NCBI RefSeq assembly: GCF_030272615.1
Contig: NC_081415.1
Location: 421,626,757-421,690,756 of the forward strand
Length of the DNA: 64,000 bases
DNA from: Cryptomeria japonica
Taxonomy: Eukaryota > Streptophyta > Pinopsida > Cupressales > Cupressaceae
Direction: 5' to 3'
How positions within the stretch are numbered: position 1 is the first letter of the stretch; the number at the start of each line of letters is the position of its first letter. This document shows, piece after piece, positions 52,305 through 62,800 of the stretch. The translations under genes and the position numbers were made by a program. The notes beneath the pieces are model-generated. The model was given only the letters and a program-made list of their open reading frames with translations, ran no database searches and was not told the DNA's origin.

Positions 52305-53760
52305 TTAAAAACTGTACCAGTTTATAAAACTATGACAAAAACCACCAAAAAAGAACAAAAACGGGCAATTAAGCAAACATTTTGCCCCAAACTTCAAAAA
52401 AGAATTTAAAGAGCTCTTTATAATTTCCCTCGTTAGTAGCATCATCACCAGGACCATCTTTTGTAGCAAACACAGGGCAGTCGACGAACTATGCATAACT
52501 TTGGAACTAAACCTAGAGATGTTAACCATCTTCTTCTTGAGGTCTGTCACTTTCACCTTCAAAGCAACCATGTCCTTTGTAGTGGCAACGCATTTGATCT
52601 AATTATGACCCTCCTTTGCCAAGCGGATCTTCTCATCTGGGATCTCATTTTTTGATAAGTGCACAGCTTTAGTCAGGTCTAAGAGCATCGGAGTACTCTT
52701 GGAGCTAGTAGCCTTTCCCGAACACATGTCCACATCTTCATTTGTCACTTCCACCTCATCAGGGTCTTCAATCAAGTCATTTGTTTCCATATACTCCTTG
52801 GATTTACTCATCAACCTGTTGAATCGATGGGGATTGGTGTTTTCCCCACCTTTGTCTTCCCCATCACTCTTAATAATGTGGGGTTGGAGCTTCGTGTTTT
52901 TAGCAGGTGGGGTCATTTTTCCTTTTTTTCCTAGAAGATGGAGAGGTGGCCAACTATTTTAGGTCTCTAGTGGTCGTCGAGTGAAGTCCATAAGTGGTCG
53001 GAGTGGTTTTAACATATTTTTAGGGGTGGTCGGGTTGGAATTCATTGGGGTGGAGAAAAGGGTCTTAGTGATTGTCTTGCCAACATCTGGGATTCTAAGG
53101 TGTTTCTTGTTGCTTTCACCAAGAGAATCCAGGGTAGTCGTTGTTGGAGGGGAGTCAGAATGCATAGGAGTCTCAGTAATAGTAATGGGTTTGGGAGGGC
53201 ATAACGCAAGGTAGAACTAATAGAGCCTAAAGATAAGACCTTGATGAAACGTAATGGGTTTCCAAGCATCCTTGATGGAACTTTCAAGGGAATTGAGCAG
53301 GAAGAACGGGAAGCAAATCAAGACATCGTGGTAAAAATAGTTTAACAAAGGAAGAAGGTAATAGTAGTAAAATTTAAACCTACCTTCAAGGGCAAAAAAA
53401 TTCATGATCATGAAGCATACCTAGTCCCAAGGGGATGGGAACATCTCCTAATTGAAGCCACCATGCAGTTTAACTGGGTTTTCCCCATCCTTAAAGAACA
53501 GGGCTAGGCTTTTGTTGCTCGCGACACGACTTTGTTTCCTCCAATTCCTCCCTTTAGTGGGAAGACCAGGGGCTTTGGCAATCACATATTCATTCACTTG
53601 AAATAAGATAACCCTGACCTTCACTTTACAATTTTCCAAGGAAGCAGCAAACTAAATGAAAAGATTTTTATTAAATTCATTCATTGCTCGAAAGCTATAG
53701 AGAAACCCCACCCTCATAACATATGTGCCAAACAATCCCATTGTCTTTGAATTCAGAATA
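52305..53760 (-). pseudogene. Decayed frame of unknown repeat-type protein
   Basis: One minus-strand frame can be followed for about 480 codons with a few in-frame stops, starting at M-G-L-F-G-T near 53745. It reads VKVRVILFQVNEYVIAKAPG then L-P-T-K-G-R-N-W-R-K-Q, and A-L-E-G-R-F-K-F-Y-Y-Y-Y. A Thr/Pro-rich linker, an acidic stretch (L-I-E-D-P-D-E-V-E-V-T-N-E-D) and a Lys-rich coiled-coil tail to 52305 follow. The layout (folded N-terminus, low-complexity linker, coiled coil) is that of proteins from plant repeats. I cannot name the family. Confidence 0.5.
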
Positions 53761-55617
53761 AGAGCTTGGCTCGATTCTAGCTCTATCCCCTCTCATTTAT
53801 TTAAAAATGTTAAAGAGATCAGTTTTAAATTTTTTATTTAAGATTTTTTTTGTGATATTTTAGTTTATTTTAATATTTTTTACATTATTTATTTTATTTT
53901 TATTTCAAGTGTTATTTCTATTTACTTAAGAGTTGTATTTTTTTTTTATTTTTTTTTAAATTATTTACTCGAGAGCTATTTTATTTACTTGAAAGTTATT
54001 TTATATTGTTACATTATTTTTTTCTTTGCTAGACATGTTGTTGTCTTTTCAGTAAAAAAAATATCATTAAAAAAAAGATCTTTAAAAAGGTTTGTCTTTG
54101 GATATAAAATATTTAGACAAAAAAATTACCAAACCCAAAATGTTTATCAATGATTTTTCTTGTTGCCATCATTGGAGTTGTATTCTCCTCTTTGTTGTGA
54201 AGGGGGGGGAATTGAAAATTGTTAGCTAAATCTAATTAGTTGATAGGTTATTTCTAGTGGGGAACTCCCCACCAGAATCCTCATGTCTCATGACAACTTT
54301 TTTTTGGCATTGCTAGTAAATTCAAACAATTATACACTTTTTTAAGCATTGTCGATAAATTCAAACAAGTATACACTAGATATTGATGCGTTGTTTTTTT
54401 GGTTGTTTTATATAGACATGGTATGTTAGAATTGTCATTTTTTAGTTTAGACATTTTGGTTAAGATGGATATAAGTCTTTTTGCAGCTTGAACCTATAAA
54501 CTTTATCATCTATTAAAACAACCTTAATGATATGATAAATCTCTTTTAATGATATGGGAATGCTTGATGAAATGTTGGTTGGAAATAATATTGTTCGAGT
54601 ATGTGTTTTTATGCATTAACTTCTGTGTGTGCAGCTGGAAGAGAGACTAAGCCAACGAAGAGACATCGATTGCTATTTTAAGAGAGTTGCAGTCCTACTC
54701 AAATAAGGACTGCTAAAACAGTCAATTTGGCAGTTGATGGCCCTAGCAGATCTCCCAATTGCAGTTGATCAGTTTCTATTTTAGAATGTGTGTCGGTCTG
54801 TCGAGAAGATCTAGAGGGTGTCATGGCCTATATTTGTGCATTGGACCAAGTCATGGGATGATTCACCCTTCTATGCTTTTACTTTCAATAAAAGTCGTCC
54901 TCCTAGTCTGTTGGGAATGCATCAACTACGTATTTAATTAGCTGTTGAATTTCCTATAAATCCATCTATCGTGAATGAAGTTTAGAATGCAGTTTTTTTA
55001 TCTTTCAAATACTTAATGTACTTTACTTTCATAGTCTAATAAGGCAAGAGATTTCAGTTATGTCATATCTGTTGTTTAGAATTTCAATGTGCATGAGATG
55101 ATATATAATCTTTAGGTCTGGTTAGAATCTTGGAGGCTTGACCAAGGGGGCCCACTTAGGGAGCATCCACACTTCATTTCTATTCTTTGTTAAGTAAGTT
55201 TACTATTGAGCTTAAGTTTGTTGTTTAAGGTCTTTCGGATGACTGTCCTATAGCCACAAAAACTTCATTATGTGATTGTTCCTGCAACCAAAGAAAAGCA
55301 GAGTTTTAGTTACTAGTTGGGTTAGTTTATTTCTTGCATAGAATTATAACCTTCACATTCAATGGGCCAAGTTAATGTCAATAGAAGCAATGTTAAAATC
55401 TGATGTTTTCCACTACTTTCTTATTTAATTGTTTCAAGTTTGAATTAGTGTTCCTCATAAGTCTCTTAGTGCACATACAGTGCAGTCCTGTTTTGAAGTA
55501 TACGTTCCTAGGTTGACAATTGAATGAATTCCTTAAATGAGTTAGTGATAGTAGAGAATTGAGCTTTTTGATCAAGGAAATAAATCTTAATTACTAAAGC
55601 ATTGCAAGAAACCAACA
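53761..55617. other. Region containing the 5' LTR of a second Ty3/gypsy element
   Basis: The LTR must end at ...ACCAACA (55617), because a PBS follows. I could not place its start. 53800-54100 is T-rich low-complexity sequence with many (T)n runs. No gene seen. Confidence 0.5.
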
Positions 55618-55620
55618 TTT

Positions 55621-55640
55621 TTGGCGTCGTTTCTAGGGAC
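55621..55640 (+). promoter_or_regulatory. Degenerate Ty3/gypsy primer binding site
   Basis: TTGGCGTCGTTTCTAGGGAC resembles the common plant TTGGCGCCGTTGCCGGGGA site with C-to-T-type changes. It is followed by 'agtgtc', as in Athila-like elements. Confidence 0.7.
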
Positions 55641-55811
55641 AGTGTCAAACTAAGAACTTGTTGGGAATATAGAATTCATAATCTTTTAGCCCCTGTTTGA
55701 TGTTATTAAAAGTTGGTCAAGTATGTAAGTTACCTGAGAAATACAGTTCAGAACTATTACCTAATATTTTGTGTAGGCATATTGGCAATTGAAGCAAAAC
55801 TTGCATTCATA

Positions 55812-56301
55812 GGAGAAGGAGAAGAAGGGATGCATTAGGAAGGTTTCTTCCCTCTCAGTCTAACCTTGAGATAAATCCTTACCAAGCTCCTGATATAAAT
55901 CTTTTTGTTGAAGCTTTTGTGGCAGCTAGGAACCAAGGTATTTTTGATCTAGAAGAGGGTGATCTTGATTTCTTAATTGAGCCCCCTAAGGAAAATATTC
56001 TACCTTTAGTTCTTTATCAACCAAATATGGCGGGTGTTGGAGGAAGAGCTTCTCCACCTCCTACTTTTGAGTTCCCCATTCCTGATCAATATGATAATAC
56101 AGATCTGAAGAATATACTAGCCTCCTCTCTTCCAAAGTTTTATGGTCTAGTCACTGAAGATCCATATACCTTTTTGTTTGAATTTGATATCCTTTGCAGA
56201 AGCTATGACTATACTACCGATGCTCATAAACTCAAGCTATTCCCTATTGCCCTAAAGGAAGCCACTCTTAGGTGGTTCATGAGTCTAGGTAGGGATATAG
56301 T
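55812..56301 (+). pseudogene. Ty3/gypsy gag N-terminal part, truncated by an insertion
   Basis: The frame opens with an Arg run, then FEFPIPDQYDNTDLKNILAS and S-L-P-K-F-Y-G. Next come TEDPYTFLFEFDILCRSYDY and K-L-K-L-F-P-I-A-L-K-E-A-T-L-R-W-F-M, the classic retrotransposon gag domain of plant Athila-like elements. It stops being gag after G-R-D-I-V, where the LTR of the next element begins. The rest of this older element is not in the window. Confidence 0.85.
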
Positions 56302-57083
56302 TGTATATGGTGAAAATGGATAACAATAATAACAATATTGAAAGGCTAAAATGAATTCAACCACCAAACCCTAGCCTAACAATCAACAAAGATCCACCAT
56401 AACATATGAAGATAACCTAAGACAATGCAAAATAACTCAAAATCACAAAGATTATACCATCATATGTCCAATAGGGTTTTGATCTCCATTCTTCCTATCT
56501 CCATTGATCTTGCTTGATATATTTGCTCTCAGATTTTTATATGCACAAGAGCTCAACAAAGAATGGAATGTGGTTGCAAGTAGGATCGTAGTGTAGTCAA
56601 TTGCATAAAAGATCATTAGCATGTGTCATTAGGGTTAGACAATGAAGAAAGCATCTCCTTAAATAGAAGACACAATAGGAAATGGAGGGTTAAGATTGAG
56701 AGGTGTAAAAAGGAGGTCGGCTAGGATTAGAGGGTAGGTAAAGGAAATACCAAAATAATGAAAGAGGTAGGTAGTGTAGGAATTAAGAGATGAATGACAT
56801 GTGTCATGGGTAGAAAAAGCTAATGAATTAATTAAATAAATAAAGATTTATTTAATTAATAGAAGAAGTGGGACAATTAAATAAATAAAATATTTATTTA
56901 ATTTAGGAAAAGGATAATTTAAATAAATAAATGTATTTATTTAAATGAGAAATAAGGCTAGAAGAGGATAAATGAATTAATTAAATAAATAAAAATTTAT
57001 TTAATTAATAGAAGAATTAGGCTTAGATAATTAAATAAATAAAATATTTATTTAATTAGACATGACAATTTTGAGTGTCTACA
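56302..57083 (-). repeat. 3' LTR of the Tat element
   Basis: 782 bp; minus strand begins TGTAGACAC, and the plus-strand start TGTATATGGTGAAAATGG resembles the LTR start at 28535. The left end is inferred from that similarity and from the break in gag. It contains repeated 'taaataaataaa.atttattt' blocks. Confidence 0.8.
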
Positions 57084-57100
57084 TTTTGCCCCTCTTTGAG
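57084..57100 (-). promoter_or_regulatory. Polypurine tract of the Tat element
   Basis: The minus strand reads CTCAAAGAGGGGCAAAA directly before the LTR, the same core as at 10034-10050. Confidence 0.87.
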
Positions 57101-57604
57101 ACAATGCGGCTTGTCGCGTTGTTTCAAAGAAGATAAGATGAACTGATACAGAGTTGCCCCAGAATGGGAATGATATGCCCCCTCGAGAGATTGGATGAAA
57201 ATGTCTGAAAAAAAATTGCAGACAATCTCTCGATAAGAAAGACGGGATAGAATGGGTTGACCGAATAAAGTGACAAAGTCACAGGAAGAAGAATACTGAC
57301 TCGGGAAATGAGGGCGAGGGCTAGGGTAGGCTATAAGATAGACCACGGGCAAAAGACATCCTCATTGTCATCCACACCCTTACAAGATCACAGTGCAGAG
57401 CGAGAAAAGAGCAGCAGCAGTCAGCAGCGATGGCTTTCATTCATAGATTTGACCGTGTTCGCCGATTCCAGCGACCAGCAGATGCAGGATAGCCGGTAAG
57501 TACCCGAAAACCTCCTCGTACTTTCACGCATTTCAAGTTTTATCATTAATGCATGCTAGGTAGCAATAAATGCACTAGGAATAGGATAGTTAAAAAATGC
57601 AAAA

Positions 57605-57905
57605 ACGCGGAACCACGTCTGTGTCAGTGCCAGGCGCGTCTGTGTCGGACAGGCGTGTCTGTGTCGGGTCCAGGCGCGTCTGTGCCTGGAACCGCGTTTG
57701 TGCTGAATACGGACACGTTTGTGAAATGTAGAGACGTTTGTGCCCTGTAGGGGCGTTTATGTCATGTAGGGACGTCTGTGTTCCCTGGCCGCGTTTGTGA
57801 ATGGTATAGGCACGTTTGTGTTCAGAAAGCGCGTCTGTGTTGCAGAAGCGCGTTTGTGTAGTCTATAAGCATGTTTATAAGCTTAAAGCGCGTTTGTGTT
57901 GCAAA
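57605..57905. repeat. Degenerate short tandem array (GCGCGTCTGTGT-type)
   Basis: About 18 units of 15-20 bp built on 'cgcgtctgtgt' or 'cacgtttgtg', lying in the PMD intron. Confidence 0.8.
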
Positions 57906-58029
57906 ATGCATAGGTTGAGTCTTTTTAGGTCAAATCGGCAGTTCTGTGATGAACATACGCTGTCGATTGGATAAGCTGCTGAGAGGATACACTCAAGCAG
58001 GTCCTCTAGGAAGACTAGGATAGATCAAG

Positions 58030-58270
58030 GCACTTTGTGATGAACAGGGAGCACCAAGATAGGCAGCACTTTGTAATGAACAGGGAGTGCGAATGTGAGT
58101 AACACTTTGTGATGAACAGGGAATGTCACACACGTAGTACTGTGTGATGAACAGGGAGTACTACTAGGATAGATAGCAACACTTTGTGATGAACAGTGAG
58201 TGTCACTAGGGTAGATAACCATATGCATTTAGATAGCAAGTAGCATTTTGTGATAAACAGTGAATGCCAC
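58030..58270. repeat. Minisatellite, 36-45-bp unit
   Basis: Six units based on 'cactttgtgatgaacaggga', also inside the PMD intron and unrelated to the array just upstream. Confidence 0.88.
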
Positions 58271-58950
58271 GATAACTGACATGATTGATTGGTTGACTGC
58301 AGGAGTATCTGCCTATGTTGGAGTCACGGGAGAGATTCCCATCGACTCAGAGGTTGCGACCAGAGTTGTCGATTCAGGACATGATTTCTATTGAGGAGAT
58401 GGGTCTCACACATGTGCTATATGTGCCCGAGTTTCGGGCAAACATGGGTTTGCTGACTGCACTGGCGGAGAGATGGCACTCCGAGACTTGCATGTTCCAT
58501 TTGCCTATGGGGGAGATGACAGTGACGCTTGAGGACGTCTACAGGATTCTGCATATTTCGATCGATGGAGAGTTGATTCCATATGATCGAGATGGTGACA
58601 GGGAGGCACTGAGACGGGTATTCCAGGATCCCGGGTTGGAGATGCGAGCAGGTCACGTGGACTCGAGAAGGACAATGGAAGTCAATCAAGAAAGGGGGAT
58701 GGAAGATAGAAGATATGAACGTGAAAGAGCTTCTTGTGCGGTATCATCATTGAGCTTATTATGGCAAGTAGGTTATGACAATCGAGGCATTTGTTTGACC
58801 CAAAAAGTCATTGTACCTGTTTGCATGGAGATAAGACAGTCACAAACAAGGAATGCCCCAGTTCATACTAGACTCACAATGTCCTCATATCCTTGGACAA
58901 GTCATAGCATTACTAAGAGACAATCGACAGACAGCAAATGCAGATAGGTG

Positions 58951-59892
58951 ACGATACCTCATCCTCGCCTTTCTAGTCAAAGACATCCTGGAGATAGAAT
59001 CTCTAGTCAAAGACATCCTGGAAAAGCTAAAAGACATGTCACCAAAAGATAAAATCAAAACAAAACCAAGACCCGACACCAACATCCACTGTAGTCCTCA
59101 AGTTTAGTGTCTCTTGTCACTTGTATAAGTCGAATTTTGATTGTGGTCACAATGTTCACTTTCACAAAAAGGATAGATAGCACTGAACCATATGTTGTCT
59201 GAGTCTGTTGAAAGATTTGATTTGTTGAAGCCCATTGTTGCTGCTGTGTCTCATTTGAAACTGACTGAATCCATGAAACTAATACTTTATTGTGGAGAAG
59301 ATGGAACTTTATTGTGGACTGGTGATGCAGATGTTGCTTTATTGTGGATTGTGCGCGGATAGACTGAAGGAAGCTGTAAGAAACTGTACTCCTTGAAACA
59401 CGTGATGTTCTTAGTTCCACACCCATTACTAGACGTAGGATTGGTCGTAGTCACAGATAGGATCTGATTTATTATGGATGGAAAGGGAGTGAAAAGGGGG
59501 GGTTATTATGAATGGCTAACCAATCTTAGGTAGATCAATAACAAGCCATGATGGGACTGGGTAATTTTATTATGGATGAATAGGTTGTGAGTGTGTGCAA
59601 AGTGAAAGGATGAAAGAGAATCCTGAAGGATGGAGGAGCAAAGTCTCTACGCATGGCGCTGGTGACCCAGTTTTCACCATGGTACTTGCCCAGGGCGCCA
59701 CCGAAGTGGTTTTCACCGTTGGACGAAATTATTTCTCTTTAATTTTTTCGATTTTTCAATTTTTTTTGTTGTCACAAGGCGCCTGTTTGTCAGGTTTTCA
59801 CCAAGTAACGATTTTTTTGTTTTATAATTTTTTTTTGTATTTTTGAATTTTTTACATTTTTTGTATTTTTGAATTAGGATGCTCTGAAGAGC
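58951..59892. other. Tat element interior, no gene seen
   Basis: Between the PMD remnant and the end of pol. Short repeats near 58970-59030 ('tagtcaaagacatcctgga' twice). No coding frame recognised. Confidence 0.45.
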
Positions 59893-62800
59893 TTATGTGT
59901 AGAACCTGCGAAGGTGCATGTTGTTGATAGGATCCTCCAAAGGTTCACCTTATGTAGTTGAGAGCTGATATGCCCCAGATCCATATACCGCTGTGATGAT
60001 GTAAGGACCAAGCCAGTTTGGTTCGAACTTACCCTTCTTATCTCTGTCTTGCTGATTCTTGGGGTTCTCTCTGAGTACTAAGTCACCTACCTCAAATGTG
60101 CGAGGCTTAACTTTGTGATTGTAACTGCGACTCATTCGTTGTTGGTAAGCCTTGAGATGATTAAAAGCAGTGTGCCTTCGTTCCTCTAGCAGTTCTAGTT
60201 CTTGTAAGCGAGAGACCCTGTAGTCTTCATCGTTGATTATGTTTCTCAAGGAGACCCGTAGAGAAGGTAGCTCGACCTCAATAGGCAAGATGGCTTCAGC
60301 GCCATAGACAAGCGAGTAGGGTGTAGCTCCTGTAGGTGTGCGGACACTTGTGCGATAGGCCCAGAGTGCAGGATTGAGTTGGATATGCCAGTTACGGCCA
60401 GCGTTGTCGACTATCTTTTTAAGGATTTTGAGAATTGTTTTATTAGACGCCTCAGCTTGGCCATTACCTTGGGGGTAATTTGGTGTGGAGAAACGATGGG
60501 AGATATGGAAGTGCTCACAGAGTTCACGAACATCCTGATTTTTGAAAGGACGCCTGTTATCAGTAATAATGGAAGTAGGAATCCCATATCGGCAAATGAT
60601 GTAGTTCAGGATGAAGGTAGCAATTTGTTTCCCAGTAACTTGTGTGAGAGGCACGGCTTCAATCCACTTTGTAAAATACTTTGTGGCTGTAATAATGAAT
60701 TTATGTCCATTGGAAGAAGGAGGGTGAATTTTGCCTATGAGATCGAGTCCCCACTGACAAAAGGGCCAAGGAGATGCAAGTGGTTGTAGTTCCTGTGCTG
60801 GTGCATGTATGAGGTCTCCATGAATTTGACACTGCTTACACTTCTTGACAAACTGATATGCATCTTTTTCCATAGTAGGCCAGTAGTATCCCGTCCTGAT
60901 GAGTTTCTTGGCCAAGGTAGGACCACTAGTATGCGGACCACATATCCCTTCATGCACTTCTCGTAACGCAATCTGAGCTTCGTCATTCTCTAAACATCTA
61001 AGAAGGGTGCCATCTAGACCTCGTCGGTATAGGATATCTGCTAAAATGACGTATCGAGAGGATTGGCGAATGAAAGTGCGGCGTTGATTGTTCGATAGAT
61101 CGGGAGGTAAGATATTGTCGCGAAGGTATGTGAATATGGGACCATATAACTGGGATTCAGGACCAACAACACATATCATTTCCGTAGGAGTGATCTCATA
61201 TGACGGAATCAGCAGGTTGTCTACCAGGAACTCATAGCAGGTCTCATTTTGCGGTAGATCAATGAGCGAAGCAATTGTAGCCATGGCATCAGCAACGCGA
61301 TTCTGTTCTCTTGGTATCTGCTCAAACTCTATCTTTGCAAAGTGTTGTTTCAGATCATCTACCAATTGTTTGTAAGGCATTAGCTTTTCATCTTTTGTTT
61401 GATAATCATCAGTTGCTTGACGGATGACAAGTTGAGAATCCCCAAAAACACGAAGTTCTTGGATCTTCCATTGAACTACAATTCTTAACCCAGTTGTTAA
61501 TGCCTCGTATTCCGCTATATTGTTGGTGCAAGGAAATGACAAGCGGTATGATTTTGGTATAGAATCGCCTTGAGGAGTTATAAAGAGTATACCCGCTCCT
61601 GCCCCGTGTTGTGTATATGAGCCGTCAAAATATAATTGCCATGACTTTGCAGGTGATATTGTTAGAATGGACTCATCTAGAAATTCTGACTGTAGAGGAG
61701 CATCATCTATCATGGGAGCATCTGCCAATTGATCTGCAATTGCTTGTCCTTTTATAGCTTTTCTGTCCACGTATTCAATGTCGAATTCACTCAAAATCAT
61801 TACCCACTTGGCCAGCCGCCTAGTAAGTGTAGCTTTGTTGAGAAGATATTTTAGTGGATCAATTCTGGCAATCAACTTAGTCTTGTGAGTGAGCATATAA
61901 TGTCGTAATTTTTGTGAAGCAAAGACCACAGCGAGACATGCACGCTCGATTGGTGTGTAGTTTAGCTCATATCCCACCAATGTGCGACTGATATAGTAGA
62001 CTGCTCTTTCCTTGCCGTCAGGTATTTGCTGTGCTAGGAGTGCCCCCAGTGCTGTCGGAGTAGCTAATATGTAAAGTAGCAATGGTTGATCTGGAATTGG
62101 TGGCATCAAAATTGGCGGGTTCAAAAGATAGTCTTTGAGCGCCTGAAAAGCCTGTTGACAGTTTTCATCCCATTTGAACTTGATGTTTTTGTGTAGCAGG
62201 TGCTGGAAAGGATTACACTTATCTGCAAGTTGTGCTATGAATCTTCGTATGGACTGGAGTCTCCCTTGTAAAGATCAAAGTTGACTGATATTTCTTGGTG
62301 GTTGCATTTCCAAGATAGCTTTGACTTTTGCTGGATCCGCTTCGATTCCTCTTTTAGACACAATGAATCCTAGGAGCTTCCCGGAGGTTACTCCAAAGAC
62401 ACATTTCTTTGGGTTTAATCTTACCTTGTATTTTTCCAGCCTATCAAAGACAACTGAAAGGATGTCCAAGTGTGTGTCTCTGTCTATTGATTTTCCCAAA
62501 AGATCGTCAACATAATCTTCCACGGTTATGTGCATTAGATCATGAAAGATAGTAGTCATAGGTCTTTGATATGTGGCACCTGCATTTTTCAGCCCAAAGG
62601 GCATGACATTCCAACAGAAGGTTCCCCATGGACAAGTGAATGATGTTTTATGTTGATCTTCAGGTGCAATCCTGATCTAATTATATCCAGAAAATCCGTC
62701 CATTAAAGATAGCATTTCATGACCTACTGTGAGATCAACAATCAAGTCGATATTTGGTAATGGGAAGTCATCCTTTGGACAAGCTTTGTTGATGTCTCTG

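Larger units (their letters stand above)
57430..58650 (+). pseudogene. Antisense plant mobile domain (PMD) gene, truncated copy
   Basis: First exon: ATG at 57430, M-A-F-I-H-R-F-D-R-V-R-R-F-Q-R-P, with a TAG before the donor G|GTAAGT at about 57496. Main exon after the acceptor at 58302: LGLTHVLYVPEF-like start (MGLTHVLYVPEFRANMGLL), then MFHLPMGEMTVTLEDVYRIL and REALRRVF, all PMD stations. After about 58650 homology ends and unrelated sequence follows in the same frame to 58947. The copy thus keeps only the first third of the domain. Same place, strand and exon layout as the PMD gene at 11194-21609. Confidence 0.8.

Noticed and set aside
57605-58270. CRISPR-like array
   Set aside because: Units are degenerate, spacing is irregular, there are no unique equal-length spacers, and this is a plant genome inside a retroelement.
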